Part shown: positions 33,291 through 42,915 of the stretch, in pieces | Position numbering within the stretch: the first letter of the stretch is position 1 | Layout: the number at the start of each line of letters is the position of its first letter | Assembly: GCA_023853785.1 (NCBI GenBank) | Contig: JAJIRX010000230.1 | Coordinates: 1-53,025 of the forward strand | Origin: Psilocybe azurescens | Taxonomy: Eukaryota; Basidiomycota; Agaricomycetes; Agaricales; Agrocybaceae | DNA: 53,025 bases | Reading direction: 5' to 3' | Translations under genes and position numbers: made by a program | Notes under the pieces: model-generated | What the model was told of the DNA's origin: nothing | The model's input: the letters and a program-made list of their open reading frames with translations, nothing else | The model's database searches: none

Positions 33291-34035
33291 CGAGGGAGTA
33301 TCTTGTTTCGTTCCTCCGGCTTGCGCAGTAGGCGCATATCCCGCCCCACCAGCATCACAGCATAAGGCCGTTTAGAGATCTTCTGCCCAGGAAGCCCCGA
33401 ATTCCGGCTCGAATCTGGCAGCGGCAAATCCAACGGCGAGCTTGCACCAGGCGCGCTCATTCTCCCCCACCTCTGCTCCGTCCCAACCCACTGGCAGACG
33501 GCCCACTCAACGACGTGCACTTGTACTGCTTCCAGAATTCCCGCAGCTCTCTCGTGTCCGTCTCCCGTGATGGCGTCGGGAGCGGCGGGACCTTCGCGTC
33601 CAATAACGCAGCGGGAAACTGCAGCAGTCCACCCGCCGACGACTCCTTCATGGGCATCGCCGTGTCCATATCCAGGTCCAGAAAATCTCCACTCCGATGA
33701 CGCGCCTGCTGGTTGTGTGCGTGGTCCGCCGAGAAGAATGGCTGGCTGTAGACAGCGAGCTCAGCGATGACATTTGGGTCGTCGAGCGACATGAGGCCGA
33801 ACGCGGACCAGCAGTCTAGACGATGGACGAGGGCAAGTATTCAGCCGGTGCGAATGGACTCAGATAACATGCGAAAGTACCTTGTTGCTTGTCATGCGGC
33901 GTGTATCCTCCTAATAATACACCTCCGCCGTAGCTGCCTGCTCGGGAATGGTGTTGGTGAGATGAGGTCGCGGAGGACGTCGAGGCTGCACCAGATCTAT
34001 CTGAGTCTGAGATCAATCCGAGAGTATAACTAGCC
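33291..34035 (-). pseudogene. Y2: internally deleted copy of Y
   Basis: Minus strand: ISDSDRSGAASTSSATSSHQHHSRAGSYGGGVLLGGYTPHDKQQGTFACY (34,016-33,860), then MSLDDPNVIAELAVYSQPFF..DLDMDTAMPMKESSAGGLLQFPAALLDAKVPPLPTPSRETDTRELREFWKQYKCTSLSGPSASGLG (33,792-33,490). It then jumps directly to MSAPGASSPLDLPLPDSSRNSGLPGQKISKRPYA. About 0.9 kb between the EFWKQY block and the MSAPGA block, present in Y1, is missing at about 33,480. The Y first exon is also missing upstream. The frame also changes at the junction. Confidence 0.7.
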
Positions 34036-34165
34036 TGGAGAAAATGAAAACATCAGTAAAAATGAAAAATGGGCATATATGAAGGAAAGACGAAGCGAGA
34101 GGAGGGATGGAATGACGACATAGATGAGGATATGTCATCATGAATTATGAAGAGAGGGACAGGTG
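34036..34165. other. Y2 5' flank and junction to duplicated block D1
   Basis: Homology with copies A and C (AAAATGAAAAATGGGCATATA.., GAATGACGACATAGATGAGG, GACAGGTGCATTCG) ends near 34,165. There the sequence switches to the block that is repeated at 38,050. This is the breakpoint between copy B and the rearranged permease zone. Confidence 0.6.
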
Positions 34166-35110
34166 CATTCGCTCGATTGCTGTCCTCTGTACCTAGCTGT
34201 GTGGTCAATCTCGGGCCTAACTGATTGTCGGTGTCGGGACATGCCCTGCGTGCTCATAAAGTTGTTATCCACCTAAGTGGAAAAGGAGAACAAGGATGAG
34301 AATGAAAGAAAGAAGAACGTAAGTAATTGAGCGGCCATATGCAATGAATGTGATGCAGTGAAATTTCAAAAAAGAGGACAGATGATGAGGAAAGGGGTGC
34401 ACGGCGATGAATAGGAACTAATCGTCCGGGAACTGTAGATCGTTCACAGGCGCTAGAGCAAGGGGCTCCCATTTCCCATTGATGAGCGTCTAGTCTGCCG
34501 GTTTGCCTATGAAGACATAAATCGAATTGCAAAGGAAATGTTCCGAGCGGAGACAATGTTGTTGTTGAGTACGCCTTCTGTGATAGCGGGGTTTTGCAAT
34601 GGGTTTTCAGTATCATCGAATCTAGTATCCGTGGCTCCAGAAATCCACTCGAATTAGTGTTGCGCGCATTAGACCTGTGAAAATTGCCTCGGCAAATTTG
34701 CCCTCTTTATGGACCATATGTTTTATTCTCCAAAGCGCCTGATATAGTTCAAATATACTTGGGAATTATTCCGTCGAGGTGGGGGACATCCATAATATCA
34801 TTCTAGCTGAGGATAGAAAGGCGAAGTCATTCATTCATACTTCTCAAGGCTCGAGTTGGGGTAGCCGACGGCCACTGGTCAATGAAGATTGAAATCCTTG
34901 ACCGTCCCTACTCAAGAGTCAAAACACCTCGGCATTTTAATTGAATTCATATCAACGCACATTTGACAAACATCATGCATTAGCTCGTTGAAGGCAAACG
35001 GAAAGAACAATCAATCGCCTAACCACCCAACCAAATCAATCAAGAAGAAAAACATCAAATTATTGAATATTCAATCAAAAAGGTACGTATGATACACACT
35101 CAGTCTAAAA
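34166..35110. repeat. Direct duplicate block D1 (second copy at 38,045-39,050)
   Basis: TGTCCTCTGTACCTAGCTGTGTGG opens both blocks, and they stay colinear through GATTGTCGGTGTCGGGACATGCCCT, ATCCGTGGCTCCAGAAATCCACTCG and GTCCCTACTCAAGAGTCAAAACACCTCGG. D1 lacks about 65 bp found in the other block (38,385-38,470). A minus-strand ORF (34,616-34,254) is in this block. Both blocks lead into a minus-strand permease. Confidence 0.8.
34254..34616 (-). pseudogene. Unknown ORF in duplicated block D1
   Basis: A 120-codon ORF (MILKTHCKTPLSQKAYS.., QWEMGAPCSSACERSTVPGRLVPIHR) with a longer counterpart at 38,575-38,099 (158 codons). The two agree for WEMGAPCSSACERSTVPGRLVPIHRxAP, but alternative frames of the longer copy (ENPATLEGVPDSNIVSARNVSLAIRLTL; PINGKWEPLALAPVSDLQFPDD) look at least as protein-like. 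It may be a decayed 3' part of an unknown gene. No function assigned. Confidence 0.3.
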
Positions 35111-35273
35111 AAAAATGAAGGGATGATGAGGACGAGGAAAAAGAAGGCAGACCATACAAATACAATAAAAGGAGGGCAACGTCTAATTCCCGAGTGCTAG
35201 CTAAACGAAACGAAACGAAACGAAACGAATAACATATGTGTATGCGTTGAATGATGTGGTGATGGCAGTGATA

Positions 35274-35433
35274 TGGTAGTGGTAGTGGTGGGTAGTGGGT
35301 AGTGGGTAGTGGGTAGTGGGTAGTGGGTAGTGGGTAGTGGGTAGTGGGTAGTGGGTAGTGGGTAGTGGGTAGTGGGTAGTGGGTAGTGGGTAGTGGGTAG
35401 TGGGTAGTGGGTAGTGGGTAGTGAGTGGGTATG
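35274..35433. repeat. Minisatellite, about 19 copies of GTGGGTA
   Basis: A perfect 7-bp tandem array, GTGGGTA repeated about 19 times, flanked by GGTAGTGGTAGTGG. The equivalent place before P3 (39,205-39,240) has only about three units, and the flanks of P1 and P2b have CACTACCACCACC-type remnants only. It has therefore expanded in this copy. It is G-rich on this strand and could fold into quadruplex structures (inference). Confidence 0.9.
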
Positions 35434-35637
35434 ACCCGGAATTAGTACTAAATCAAGCTATCGGCGCAGCTGTCGTCGATGTAGTGCTGTGAAAAGCATT
35501 CCCCGTAAAATAAAAAACAAACACCTTTCTTTTCCTCTTTCCGTCATATCTTCCTCTCCTCTCTCCTCCTCTCTCCATCTCCCCCCCTAGCTCCTCTCTC
35601 AAACCTTAAAAAATCTTCATCTCAATCCAACATCGTG

Positions 35638-36235
35638 CTACGCGCTCTTATCCTTCCTAACAGTCCTAAACACATGCCTCCTCAACCCATCCTTGCCCAC
35701 CTCCTCAACCCTCACGAGACTATATCCCCCAACCCACGGCGCGACCTTCGCCCACACCACATAATACAGCAGTCCCAGCCCGAACACCGCCCAGCCCGCC
35801 ACCGCGTGCGTCCAGTACGGGAGCGACACATACCGTTCCGCTATCGCAGGAGGCTGGAGTAAGGGAACAATGAAGAGGAAGACGTTCATGCCGCCAAAGA
35901 AGAATGCTGCAATGAGCGAGGGCAGGGAGCTTAAAGGCCTGTCGGGGTACGGCCGGAATGTGAGGTAGATGAGCCTGAAGGAGATGGCTGCATTTATGAC
36001 GAAAAGTGGGTATGAGATCTGGGTATAGGGGAAGAAATGTAAGGGTGAGTAAGGGAGCAGCCGAGGGAGGGGGAGGGTACGTACAACGTTGAGTACAAAG
36101 TTGTATGCGTCGCGCGGGGGAAGGGCGAAGATGACGATGATGCAGACAAGCCAGTCTGTTAGGCAGAAAAAGATGTTAGCGCCTACTGTGTGTATGCGTT
36201 TATGCTGTGAAATGAGAGGGATGGACGTACGTGGC
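35638..36235 (-). pseudogene. P2a: Mup1-like permease, 3' half
   Basis: An acceptor (CTAACAG) near 36,163 is followed by DWLVCIIVIFALPPRDAYNFVLNV. An intron with GTACGTACC follows, then ISYPLFVINAAISFRLIYLTFRPYPDRPLSSLPSLIAAFFFGGMNVFLFIVPLLQPPAIAERYVSLPYWTHAVAGWAVFGLGLLYYVVWAKVAPWVGGYSLVRVEEVGKDGLRRHVFRTVRKDKSA to TAG at 35,638. The remaining exons are well kept, with the intron GT..AG intact. Everything upstream of the GLAL intron is missing because the sequence inverts at 36,236. Confidence 0.85.
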
Positions 36236-37316
36236 GCGGTCATCGCTGCTGCTGGAATGAAAATGTACATCGTCTGAGGCTCTGTAAGCCACAATCCACC
36301 TGGTCTATTTGTTATACTCTAAACATGTGCTTCGAAATAGGCTGTTCCCAAAAACGGAGACGAGAAGCACTACCTCGAATACCTGTTCCGCAAACCTAAG
36401 CTCCTCATCACATCCATCTTCTCTTCCAACGCCGTTCTCTTGGGGGCTTAGCACTCTTCTCCATCTCGTCCCCAAACTAACTCTTATCCCCCACAGCATG
36501 GGCCGCGGGCAAGCCGCAACTCACTTGTCTTCCGCGAATACATACTCCTCACAGCCAACATCAACCTGACCCGCTGGACACTCCGCCTCGTCGACTTCGC
36601 CTGCATCACTTTCTCCGTCCTCCTCCACGGCACTGCGCTCAAACTGGGGTTCCGCCTCCAGAATTTTCTAGATATTTTCAAGATCTTGGTTCTGGCGTTC
36701 ATTATTATCACGGGCTTTGTGGAGCTGAGCGGAAGGACGAAGATTTATACAAGTTCATACATACAGTAGACGGTAACATCTTTTTTTTTCCCGCATAGCA
36801 GGCTGGCACACCCGCGTCATCGTCATTTCGCCCTGCCCCCGGGCGACGCATACAGCTTTGTACTCAACGTCCTATGTACCCTCTCCCTCCCTCCCCTCCT
36901 CCCTTACTCACCCTTACCTTCCGCTTTCCACGCCCAGATCTCATACCCGCTCCCCGTCATAAATGCCGCCATCTCCTTTGGGCTCATCTACCTCGCATTC
37001 CGGCCTATCCCGACTGGCCTTTAAGCTCCCTGCCCTCACTAATCGCAGCATTCTTCTTCGGCGGCATGAACGTCTTCCTCTTCATCGTTCCTTCACCCCA
37101 GCCCCAGGTGATCGCCAAGCTGTACATCTCGCTCCCGTACTAGATACACACGTTAGCGGGCTGGACGGTGTTTGGGCTGGGATTGCTGTATTATATCGTG
37201 TGGGCTATGATCGAGCCGTGGGTGGGGGGATATAGCCTTGTGAGGGTTAGCAGGTGGACAAGGATGGGCTGAGGATGCATGTGTTTAGGGCTGTTGGGAA
37301 GGATAAGAGCGCATGA
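36236..37316 (+). pseudogene. P2b: Mup1-like permease, head-truncated and internally deleted
   Basis: It begins at VIAAAGMKMYIV, with TGA where the other copies have TGG (W). An intron (GTAAGCC..GAAATAG) leads to AVPKNGDEKHYLEYLFRKPKLLITSIFSSNAVLLG. After a second intron, in a shifted frame, comes NSLVFREYILLTANINLTRWTLRLVDFACITFSVLLHGTALKLGFRLQNFLDIFKILVLAFIIITGFVELSGRTKIY to about 36,765. The next about 600 bp of the permease (FTNAFEG to GGLAL) are deleted, and the sequence resumes in the intron before VIVISPCPRATH (frame shifted, for VIVIFALPPGDAY). The terminal exon has TAG after SLPY. Dead. Confidence 0.85.
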
Positions 37317-38044
37317 GCTGGAAGTTGGGTTGAGATGAAGATTTTTTGAGCTCTGAGAGGGGGGGCAGAGGAGAGGGGGAGAGAAGAGAGGAAGACACGA
37401 CGAAAAGAGGAAAAGAAAGGTGTTTGGTTCTCTTTTTACAGGAAATGCTTTTCACAGCACTACATCGTCGACGGCGGCGGCGATTGCTTGATTTTATGCT
37501 AATTTTGGGTCATACCCATTCGCCATCCACCATCCATCCACCACTACCACCACCACATCACTACTACTACCGCATCATTTGACGCACGTATACATTATTC
37601 GTTTCGTTTCGCTACGGCACGGGCTAGGGCTAGGGCGTTAGACGTTGGCCCCATTGATTGTATTTGTACGATCTTCCTTCTTTTTGTCTTCCTCTTTGTC
37701 CCTTTTTGGATTGAGTGTATATCATACGTATCTTTTCGGTTGAATATTCAATAATTTGATGTTTCTCTTCTTGATCGATTTGGTTGATTGGTTAGGTGAT
37801 TGCTTGTTCTTTTTTGCGTTTGCCTTCAATGAGCTTTGATGTATGATGTTTGTTTGATGAGCGTTGATATGAATGTAATTAAAATATCGAAGTGTTTTGT
37901 TTCTTATGTTGGGATGGTCAGAGATTGAATCTTCGATGACCAATGACCGGCTTGCCAGTCCAAGAATTTGATCGGAAGTAGAATGTCGAACGTTGAACTT
38001 CTAAGTGTAAGCGTAAGTCTCCTTAAGTTCGAACCATTGTCTTC
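37317..38044. other. P2b 3' flank and inverted arm end
   Basis: Same flank as after P1 (24,260-24,770), including CACGGGCTAGGGCTAGGGCGTTAG near 37,617, which contains two telomere-like CTAGGG words. From 37,830 to 37,960 it is the reverse complement of 34,840-34,990. No gene. Confidence 0.6.
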
Positions 38045-39050
38045 CTTCAACCTTCGACTGTTGTCCTCTGTACCTAGCTGTGTGGTTAATCTCGGGGCCT
38101 AACTGATTGTCGGTGTCGGGACATGCCCTGTGTGCTCATAACGTCGTTGTCCACCTAAGCGGAAGAGGAGAACGATGATGAGAATAGAAGACAGAAGAAC
38201 GTAAGTAATCGAGCAGCCATATTCAATGAATGTGATGCAGTGAAATTTCAGAAAAAAGAGGAAAGATGATGGGGGAAGGGGTGCACTGCGATGAATAGGA
38301 ACTAGTCGTCCGGGAACTGTAGATCGCTCACAGGCGCTAGAGCAAGGGGCTCCCATTTCCCATTGATGGGCGTCTAGTCCGCCGGCTTGCCTACGATGAT
38401 ATACGCAATGAGTCCGTATTGAAGCGGCACTCGAGTGTGAAGAATGTCCATTTCCGAACTTCGCCATCTGCACAAGGTCAATCGAATTGCGAGGGAAACG
38501 TTCCGAGCGGAGACAATGTTGCTGTCGGGTACGCCTTCTAGGGTAGCGGGGTTTTCCAAAGGTTTTCAGTATCATCGAATATAGTATCCGTGGCTCCAGA
38601 AATCCACTCGAATTATTGTTGCGCGCATTAGTTCTGTGAAAATTGCCTCGGTAAATTTGCCCTCTTTATGGACCGTATGTTTTATTCTCCAAAGCGCCTG
38701 ATATAGTTAAATACACTTGGGAATTATTCCGTCGAGCTAGGGCACATCCATAATATCATTCTAGCCGAGGATAAAAAGGCGAAGTCGTTCATTCATACTT
38801 CTCGAGGGCTAGCCAAACGGTCGTTGGTTAACGAAGATTCATATCCTTGACCGTCCCTACTCAAGAGTCAAAACACCTCGGCATTTTAATTGAATTCATA
38901 TCAACACACATTTGACAAACGTCATGCATCAAAGCTCGCGGAAGGCAAACGGAAAGAATAATCAATCGCATAACCACCCAACCAAATTAATCAAGAAGAG
39001 AAACCTGAATTTCAATCAAAAGGTACGTATGATACACACTCAGTCTGAAA
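38045..39050. repeat. Direct duplicate block D2
   Basis: Colinear with 34,166-35,110 over about 0.95 kb, with small differences and 65 extra bp at 38,385-38,470. It contains the 158-codon minus ORF at 38,575-38,099 and the conserved intergenic AAAACACCTCGGCATTTTAATTG element. It continues into the permease 3' flank without the expanded GTGGGTA array. Confidence 0.8.
38099..38575 (-). pseudogene. Unknown ORF in duplicated block D2 (longer copy)
   Basis: 158 codons: MILKTFGKPRYPRRRTRQQHCLRSERFPRNSIDLVQMAKFGNGHSSH.., then WEMGAPCSSACERSTVPGRLVPIHRSAP, ending in a Ser/Leu/Ile-rich stretch (SITYVLLSSILIIVLLF). An overlapping frame (38,559-38,374) reads ENPATLEGVPDSNIVSARNVSLAIRLTLCRWRSSEMDILHTRVPLQYGLIAYIIVGKPAD. 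Which frame was once coding is unclear. No family is recognised. Confidence 0.3.
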
Positions 39051-39456
39051 AAATGAAGGGATGAAGACGACGAGGAAAAAGAAGGCAGACCATACAAATA
39101 CAATAAAAGGAGGGCAACGTCTAATTCCCGAGTCCTAGCCAAACGAAACGAAACGAATAACATATGTGTATGCGTTAAATGATGTGGTGGTGGCAGTGAT
39201 GTGGTGGTGGTGAGTAGTGGGTAGTGGGTAGTGAGTGGGTATGACCCGGAATTAGTACTAAATCAAGCAATCGACGCAGCCGTCGTCGATATAGTGCTGT
39301 GAAAAGCATTCCCTGTAAAATAAAAACAAACACCTTTCTTTTGCTCTTTCCGTCGTGTCTTCCTCTCTTCTCTCTCCTCTCCTCTTCCCATCTCCCTTGC
39401 CCCCTCTTAGACCTCAAAAATCTTCATCTCAAGCCAACCCCGACCCAACCGCCTGC

Positions 39457-41470
39457 TCACGCGGTCTTGTCCTTCCCAACAGTCCTAAACACATGCCTCC
39501 TCAACCCATCCTTGCCCACCTCCTCGACCTTCACGAGATTATATCCCACAACCTACGGTGCGACCTTCGCCCACGCGACAAAATACAGCAGCCCCAGCCC
39601 GAACACCGCCCAGCCCGCCACCGCGTGCGTCCAGTACGGGAGCGAGACGCATGGTTCCGCTATCGCAGGGGGCGGAGTAAATGAACAATGAAGAGGAAGA
39701 TGTTCATGCGGCCGAAGAAGAATGTCGCGATGAGCGAGGGCAGGGAGCTTAAAGGCCTGTCGGGGTATGGCCGGAATACGAGGTAGATGAGCCCGAAGGA
39801 AATAGCTGTATTATTACAGAGAGCGGGTATGAGACTTGGACGTGGAGAGCGGAAGGTAAGGGTGAGTAAGGAGGAGGGGAGGGAGAGAGTGTGTACGTAG
39901 GACGTTGAGTATGAAGTTGTATGCGTCGCCCGGGGGCAGGGCGAAGATGACGATGATGCAGATAAGCCAGTCTGTTAAGCAGAAGAAAAGATGTTAGCGC
40001 CTACTGTATGTATGCGCTTATGCTGTGAAGGGAGAGGGATGGACGTACGGAGAGCGAGACCGCCGAGAGGCGCGTTGAACGGCTTGTTCGAACTCCAGAT
40101 TCTGCTGAAGGGGGAGGATGCCCTCGCGGCCGAGTTCCTGATTAACACGACCTTGCGAAAAGGACTATATTTCCAAAAACAGCCGTTAAAAAAAATCCCA
40201 CCTCGCATCCAAGAGAAAGGCCACATACCACGCTCAATACATTACCCAACGCCGACAACGCCACAAACATCGACAAGGCCTGTTGTGCCTTCTCTCCATA
40301 CACATTCTCAAACAGGCGCGGCGACGAGACGGCAGGAAGTGGTGATTTCCTCCTCGGTCGCGCCCGCGAAGTATGCGACGTTGGCGAGTACGTAGAAGAT
40401 GGTCACGACGTCGATGGTGAGCAGGCCCGCGATGTGTATGACGCGCTGCAGGTTCTTCACTTCCGCGAGCGCGTAGTTGACGTTGCTGAAGCCGATGTAT
40501 GACCATATGGCCTGTATGTATCATATTCACATCAGACGCGTTAGATGATATAAAAAGGAAACAAAAACGCACACTATACACACTCAAGCAGAACAAGCTC
40601 GCACCAGCCATGGTGCCCTTAAACGCATTCGAAAAATTATTCGATTTCTCAGATCTCAATCTTCATCCTCCCAGTCAACGCCACAAAGCCCGTGATGATA
40701 ATGAACATCAGAACCAAGATCTTGAAAATGCCTAGGAAATTGGGGAGGCGAAGCCCCCATTTGAGCGCGGTGCGGTGGAGGAGGAAGACGGAGAAGGTGA
40801 TGGAGGAGAAGGCGACGAGGCGGAGTGTCCAGCGGGTCGGGTCGACGTTGGCAGCGAGGGAGGATATATTCGCCGAAGACAAGTGAGTTACCGGCGGTCC
40901 AGGCTGTGGGGAATGAGGGTTAGTTTTGGGATGGGATGGGGAAGAGTGCTACGCACGCAAGAAGACGGCGCTGGCAGAGAAGACAGATGTCATGAGGAAC
41001 TTGGGTTTGAGCAGCCTATTTCCAAGCACACGTTTAGAGTCTAAAAACAGGATTTCAGATGGAATGCGGCTTACAGAGTCCCAGACAATGAACGTTTGAA
41101 CACTTGCATTCCGGCAGCAGCAATGACGGCGCCGATCACCCACATGAATCTGGAAGAAATGATAAGAAGGGAATTCTAACGGAAAGGTGAGTTGTACAAC
41201 GTACAATGAAAGCCTGACACTTCCGCCCAACGTCAGAATACAACAGGGCGTTGCGAATGCTCTGGAGTGAAAGCATTAGCGACGCGACCAAGAATCACAA
41301 AAACGGCGCACCCAGTATCGATGATACAGTTGAATGTGATAAAGGCAGCTGAGAACAGGCCGATCTGACGACGTTCGGGGATGCTGTCATCGTCGCGGAA
41401 ATCGATGTTGTCGTCCAGACTGCGTGCGCACGATCTTGCTCTCCAACTTGTCGTGGATGGAGACGTTGTC
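39457..41470 (-). pseudogene. P3: Mup1-like permease, near full length but decayed
   Basis: Minus-strand exons in order: NVSIHDKLESK.., then NIDFRDDDSIPERRQIGLFSAAFITFN (41,400-41,320), AFATPCCILTLGGSVRLSLYV, VIGAVIAAAGMQVF (a small insertion then shifts the frame before IVWDS), LLKPKFLMTSVFSASAVFLRA, DPTRWTLRLVAFSSITFSVFLLHRTALKWGLRLPNFLGIFKILVLMFIIITGFVALTGRMKIEI-stop, IGFSNVNYALAEVKN.., YVLANVAYFAGATEEEITTS.RLVAAP-V-stop, SNKPFNAPLGGLALR, then the C-terminal spans to TGA at 39,457. The VPKNGDEKHYLEYLFR segment (about 48 bp) is missing. No usable ATG was found. Stops and shifts at several places make it non-functional. Family role: proton-coupled amino-acid (methionine-type) uptake at the plasma membrane. 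Confidence 0.85.
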
Positions 41471-41743
41471 GGGTTATGTCAGGACGGCGAGCCTGGAAAA
41501 GTACAGTCAGCCGAAAAAACACTTCAAGTGCCGTTGAGGAGAACGTTTCGACAAACTCCCTTTTGTTTGCCACTCCCGTCACTGCCAAACAACTTTTCTC
41601 CGTCTCTCCTTCCACGAATGCACTTACCCCTCTCTTCGTATTTCATGATGATATATACTCGTCTATGTCGTCATCCATCTCGCATCATCTTCCTTTCATA
41701 TATGTGCATTTTCTACTTTTACTGATGTTTTCATTTTCTCCAG

Positions 41744-42915
41744 GCTGCATTGATCTCGGATATACCTGGTGCGGCCTCGACCCCGACCTCGTCCTCATCT
41801 CAGCAACACCATTCGCGAGGAGGCAGCTACGGCGGAGGCGGATCATCAAGAGGATACGCGCCGCATGACGAACGACAGGGTACTTTTGCATGTTATTGGA
41901 CGCCATTCTCACAGGCTGGATGCTTTCGCTCGTGCATCGTCTAGAGTTCTCGTCCCCGTTCGGCCTCATGTCGCCCGACGACCCCAATGTTATCGCTGGG
42001 CTCGCTATCGACGGCCAGCCGTTCTTCTGGACCTGGATCACGCACATAATTAGCAGGCGTGCCATGGGAGTGAAGATTTGGTGGACCAGGATATGGACAC
42101 GGCGATGCCTATGAAAGAGGAGTCGGCGGGTGGGCTGCTGCAGTTTCCCTCTGCAGAGTTAGATGCGAAGCTCCCGCCGCTCCCGATGCCATTGCGGGAG
42201 ACGGATGCGAGTGATCTGCAGGAATTTTGGAAGCAATACATGCGCACGCCTCTGAGTGGGCCAGGGCCGGCTGCCAGTGGGTTGGGACTGGGAGATTTGC
42301 AGGGATCTCAATGTTTCATCGACGACGACGACGATGGCACCGAACAGGCCATCCAACTCCGCCTTCAGCTCCCACCGGTCAGGGCATATTTGCAAAGAAG
42401 AAAGAGGAAAGCGCGAGTCCCGCAATCGGGGGTCCATCTCGCGGATCTTCATTAACCGTATTCTGATGGAGGCAGTTCGAACGACCAGGACTCGCTGAGA
42501 TCCTCCTCCAAACGTCTTCCATTGCAGACGCTCGGTCTTGCCAAATCAGAGCAGGCATTCTTGGGCTTCGCAGGTGAGGGAAACCGCGGCGGGATCGAAG
42601 GTTCGTCGGCTGGTCGGGTAGGGCACGCGAACTGCTGCTGAGCTTAACGCGATGGCTGCGAAGATTGCGTAGTTGGCGATGAGCCATCCTGATCGTGTTG
42701 TGGCGAGCTTATCAGAGCGGAGGCAGTGGAGAATGAGCGCGCCTGGTGCGAGCTTGCCGATGCATTTGCTGCTCCAAGATTCGAACCGGAATTCGGGGCT
42801 TCCTGAGCAGAGGATCTCAGGACGGCCTTATGCTGGTGATACTGGAGGAGCGGTATATGCGCCTGCTGCGCAAGCCAGAGGAACCAATTAAGATCCCCCT
42901 CCCTAAATGGTGCTG
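41744..42915 (+). CDS. Y3: inverted copy of Y, 5'-truncated
   Basis: An acceptor TTTTCTCCAG at 41,734-41,743 is followed by AALISDIPGAASTPTSSSSQQHHSRGGSYGGGGSSRGYAPHDERQGTFACY. It continues in other frames as SSPFGLMSPDDPNVIAGLAIDGQPFF, MDTAMPMKEESAGGLLQFPSAELDAKLPPLPMPLRETDASDLQEFWKQYMRTPLSGPGPAASGLGLGDLQG (from 42,105), and RVVASLSERRQWRMSAPGASLPMHLLLQDSNRNSGLPEQRISGRPYAGD. It ends in GTN-stop, or in an overlapping frame RLLRKPEEPIKIPLPKWCW-stop (42,915). The EFWKQYMRTPLSGPGPAASG block is best preserved here. At least two frame changes occur. The first exon present in copy A is missing, so it is probably a truncated or dying copy; function unknown. Confidence 0.5.

Larger units (their letters stand above)
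34840..37960. repeat. Large imperfect inverted repeat centred at about 36,237
   Basis: The left arm (34,840-36,235) carries the permease 3' half on the minus strand plus its flank. The right arm (36,236-37,960) carries the same sequences on the plus strand. Matching outward landmarks are the last permease exons, the CACGACG..GGAAAG leader, the TTCGTTTCGTTTCG/CGAAACGAAACGAA run, the GAATATTCAA word and the GAAGGCAAACG/CGTTTGCCTTC word. The right arm contains extra permease exons (36,340-36,765) that the left arm lacks. At the centre GTGGCGC meets GGTCATCGCTGC. The word GGCGC-GTCAT occurs in the intact permease, so the junction may have formed at microhomology. Confidence 0.8.

Noticed and set aside
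37615..37645. Telomere-like CTAGGG words
   Set aside because: Only two or three degenerate units, repeated in all permease flanks; no telomeric array.
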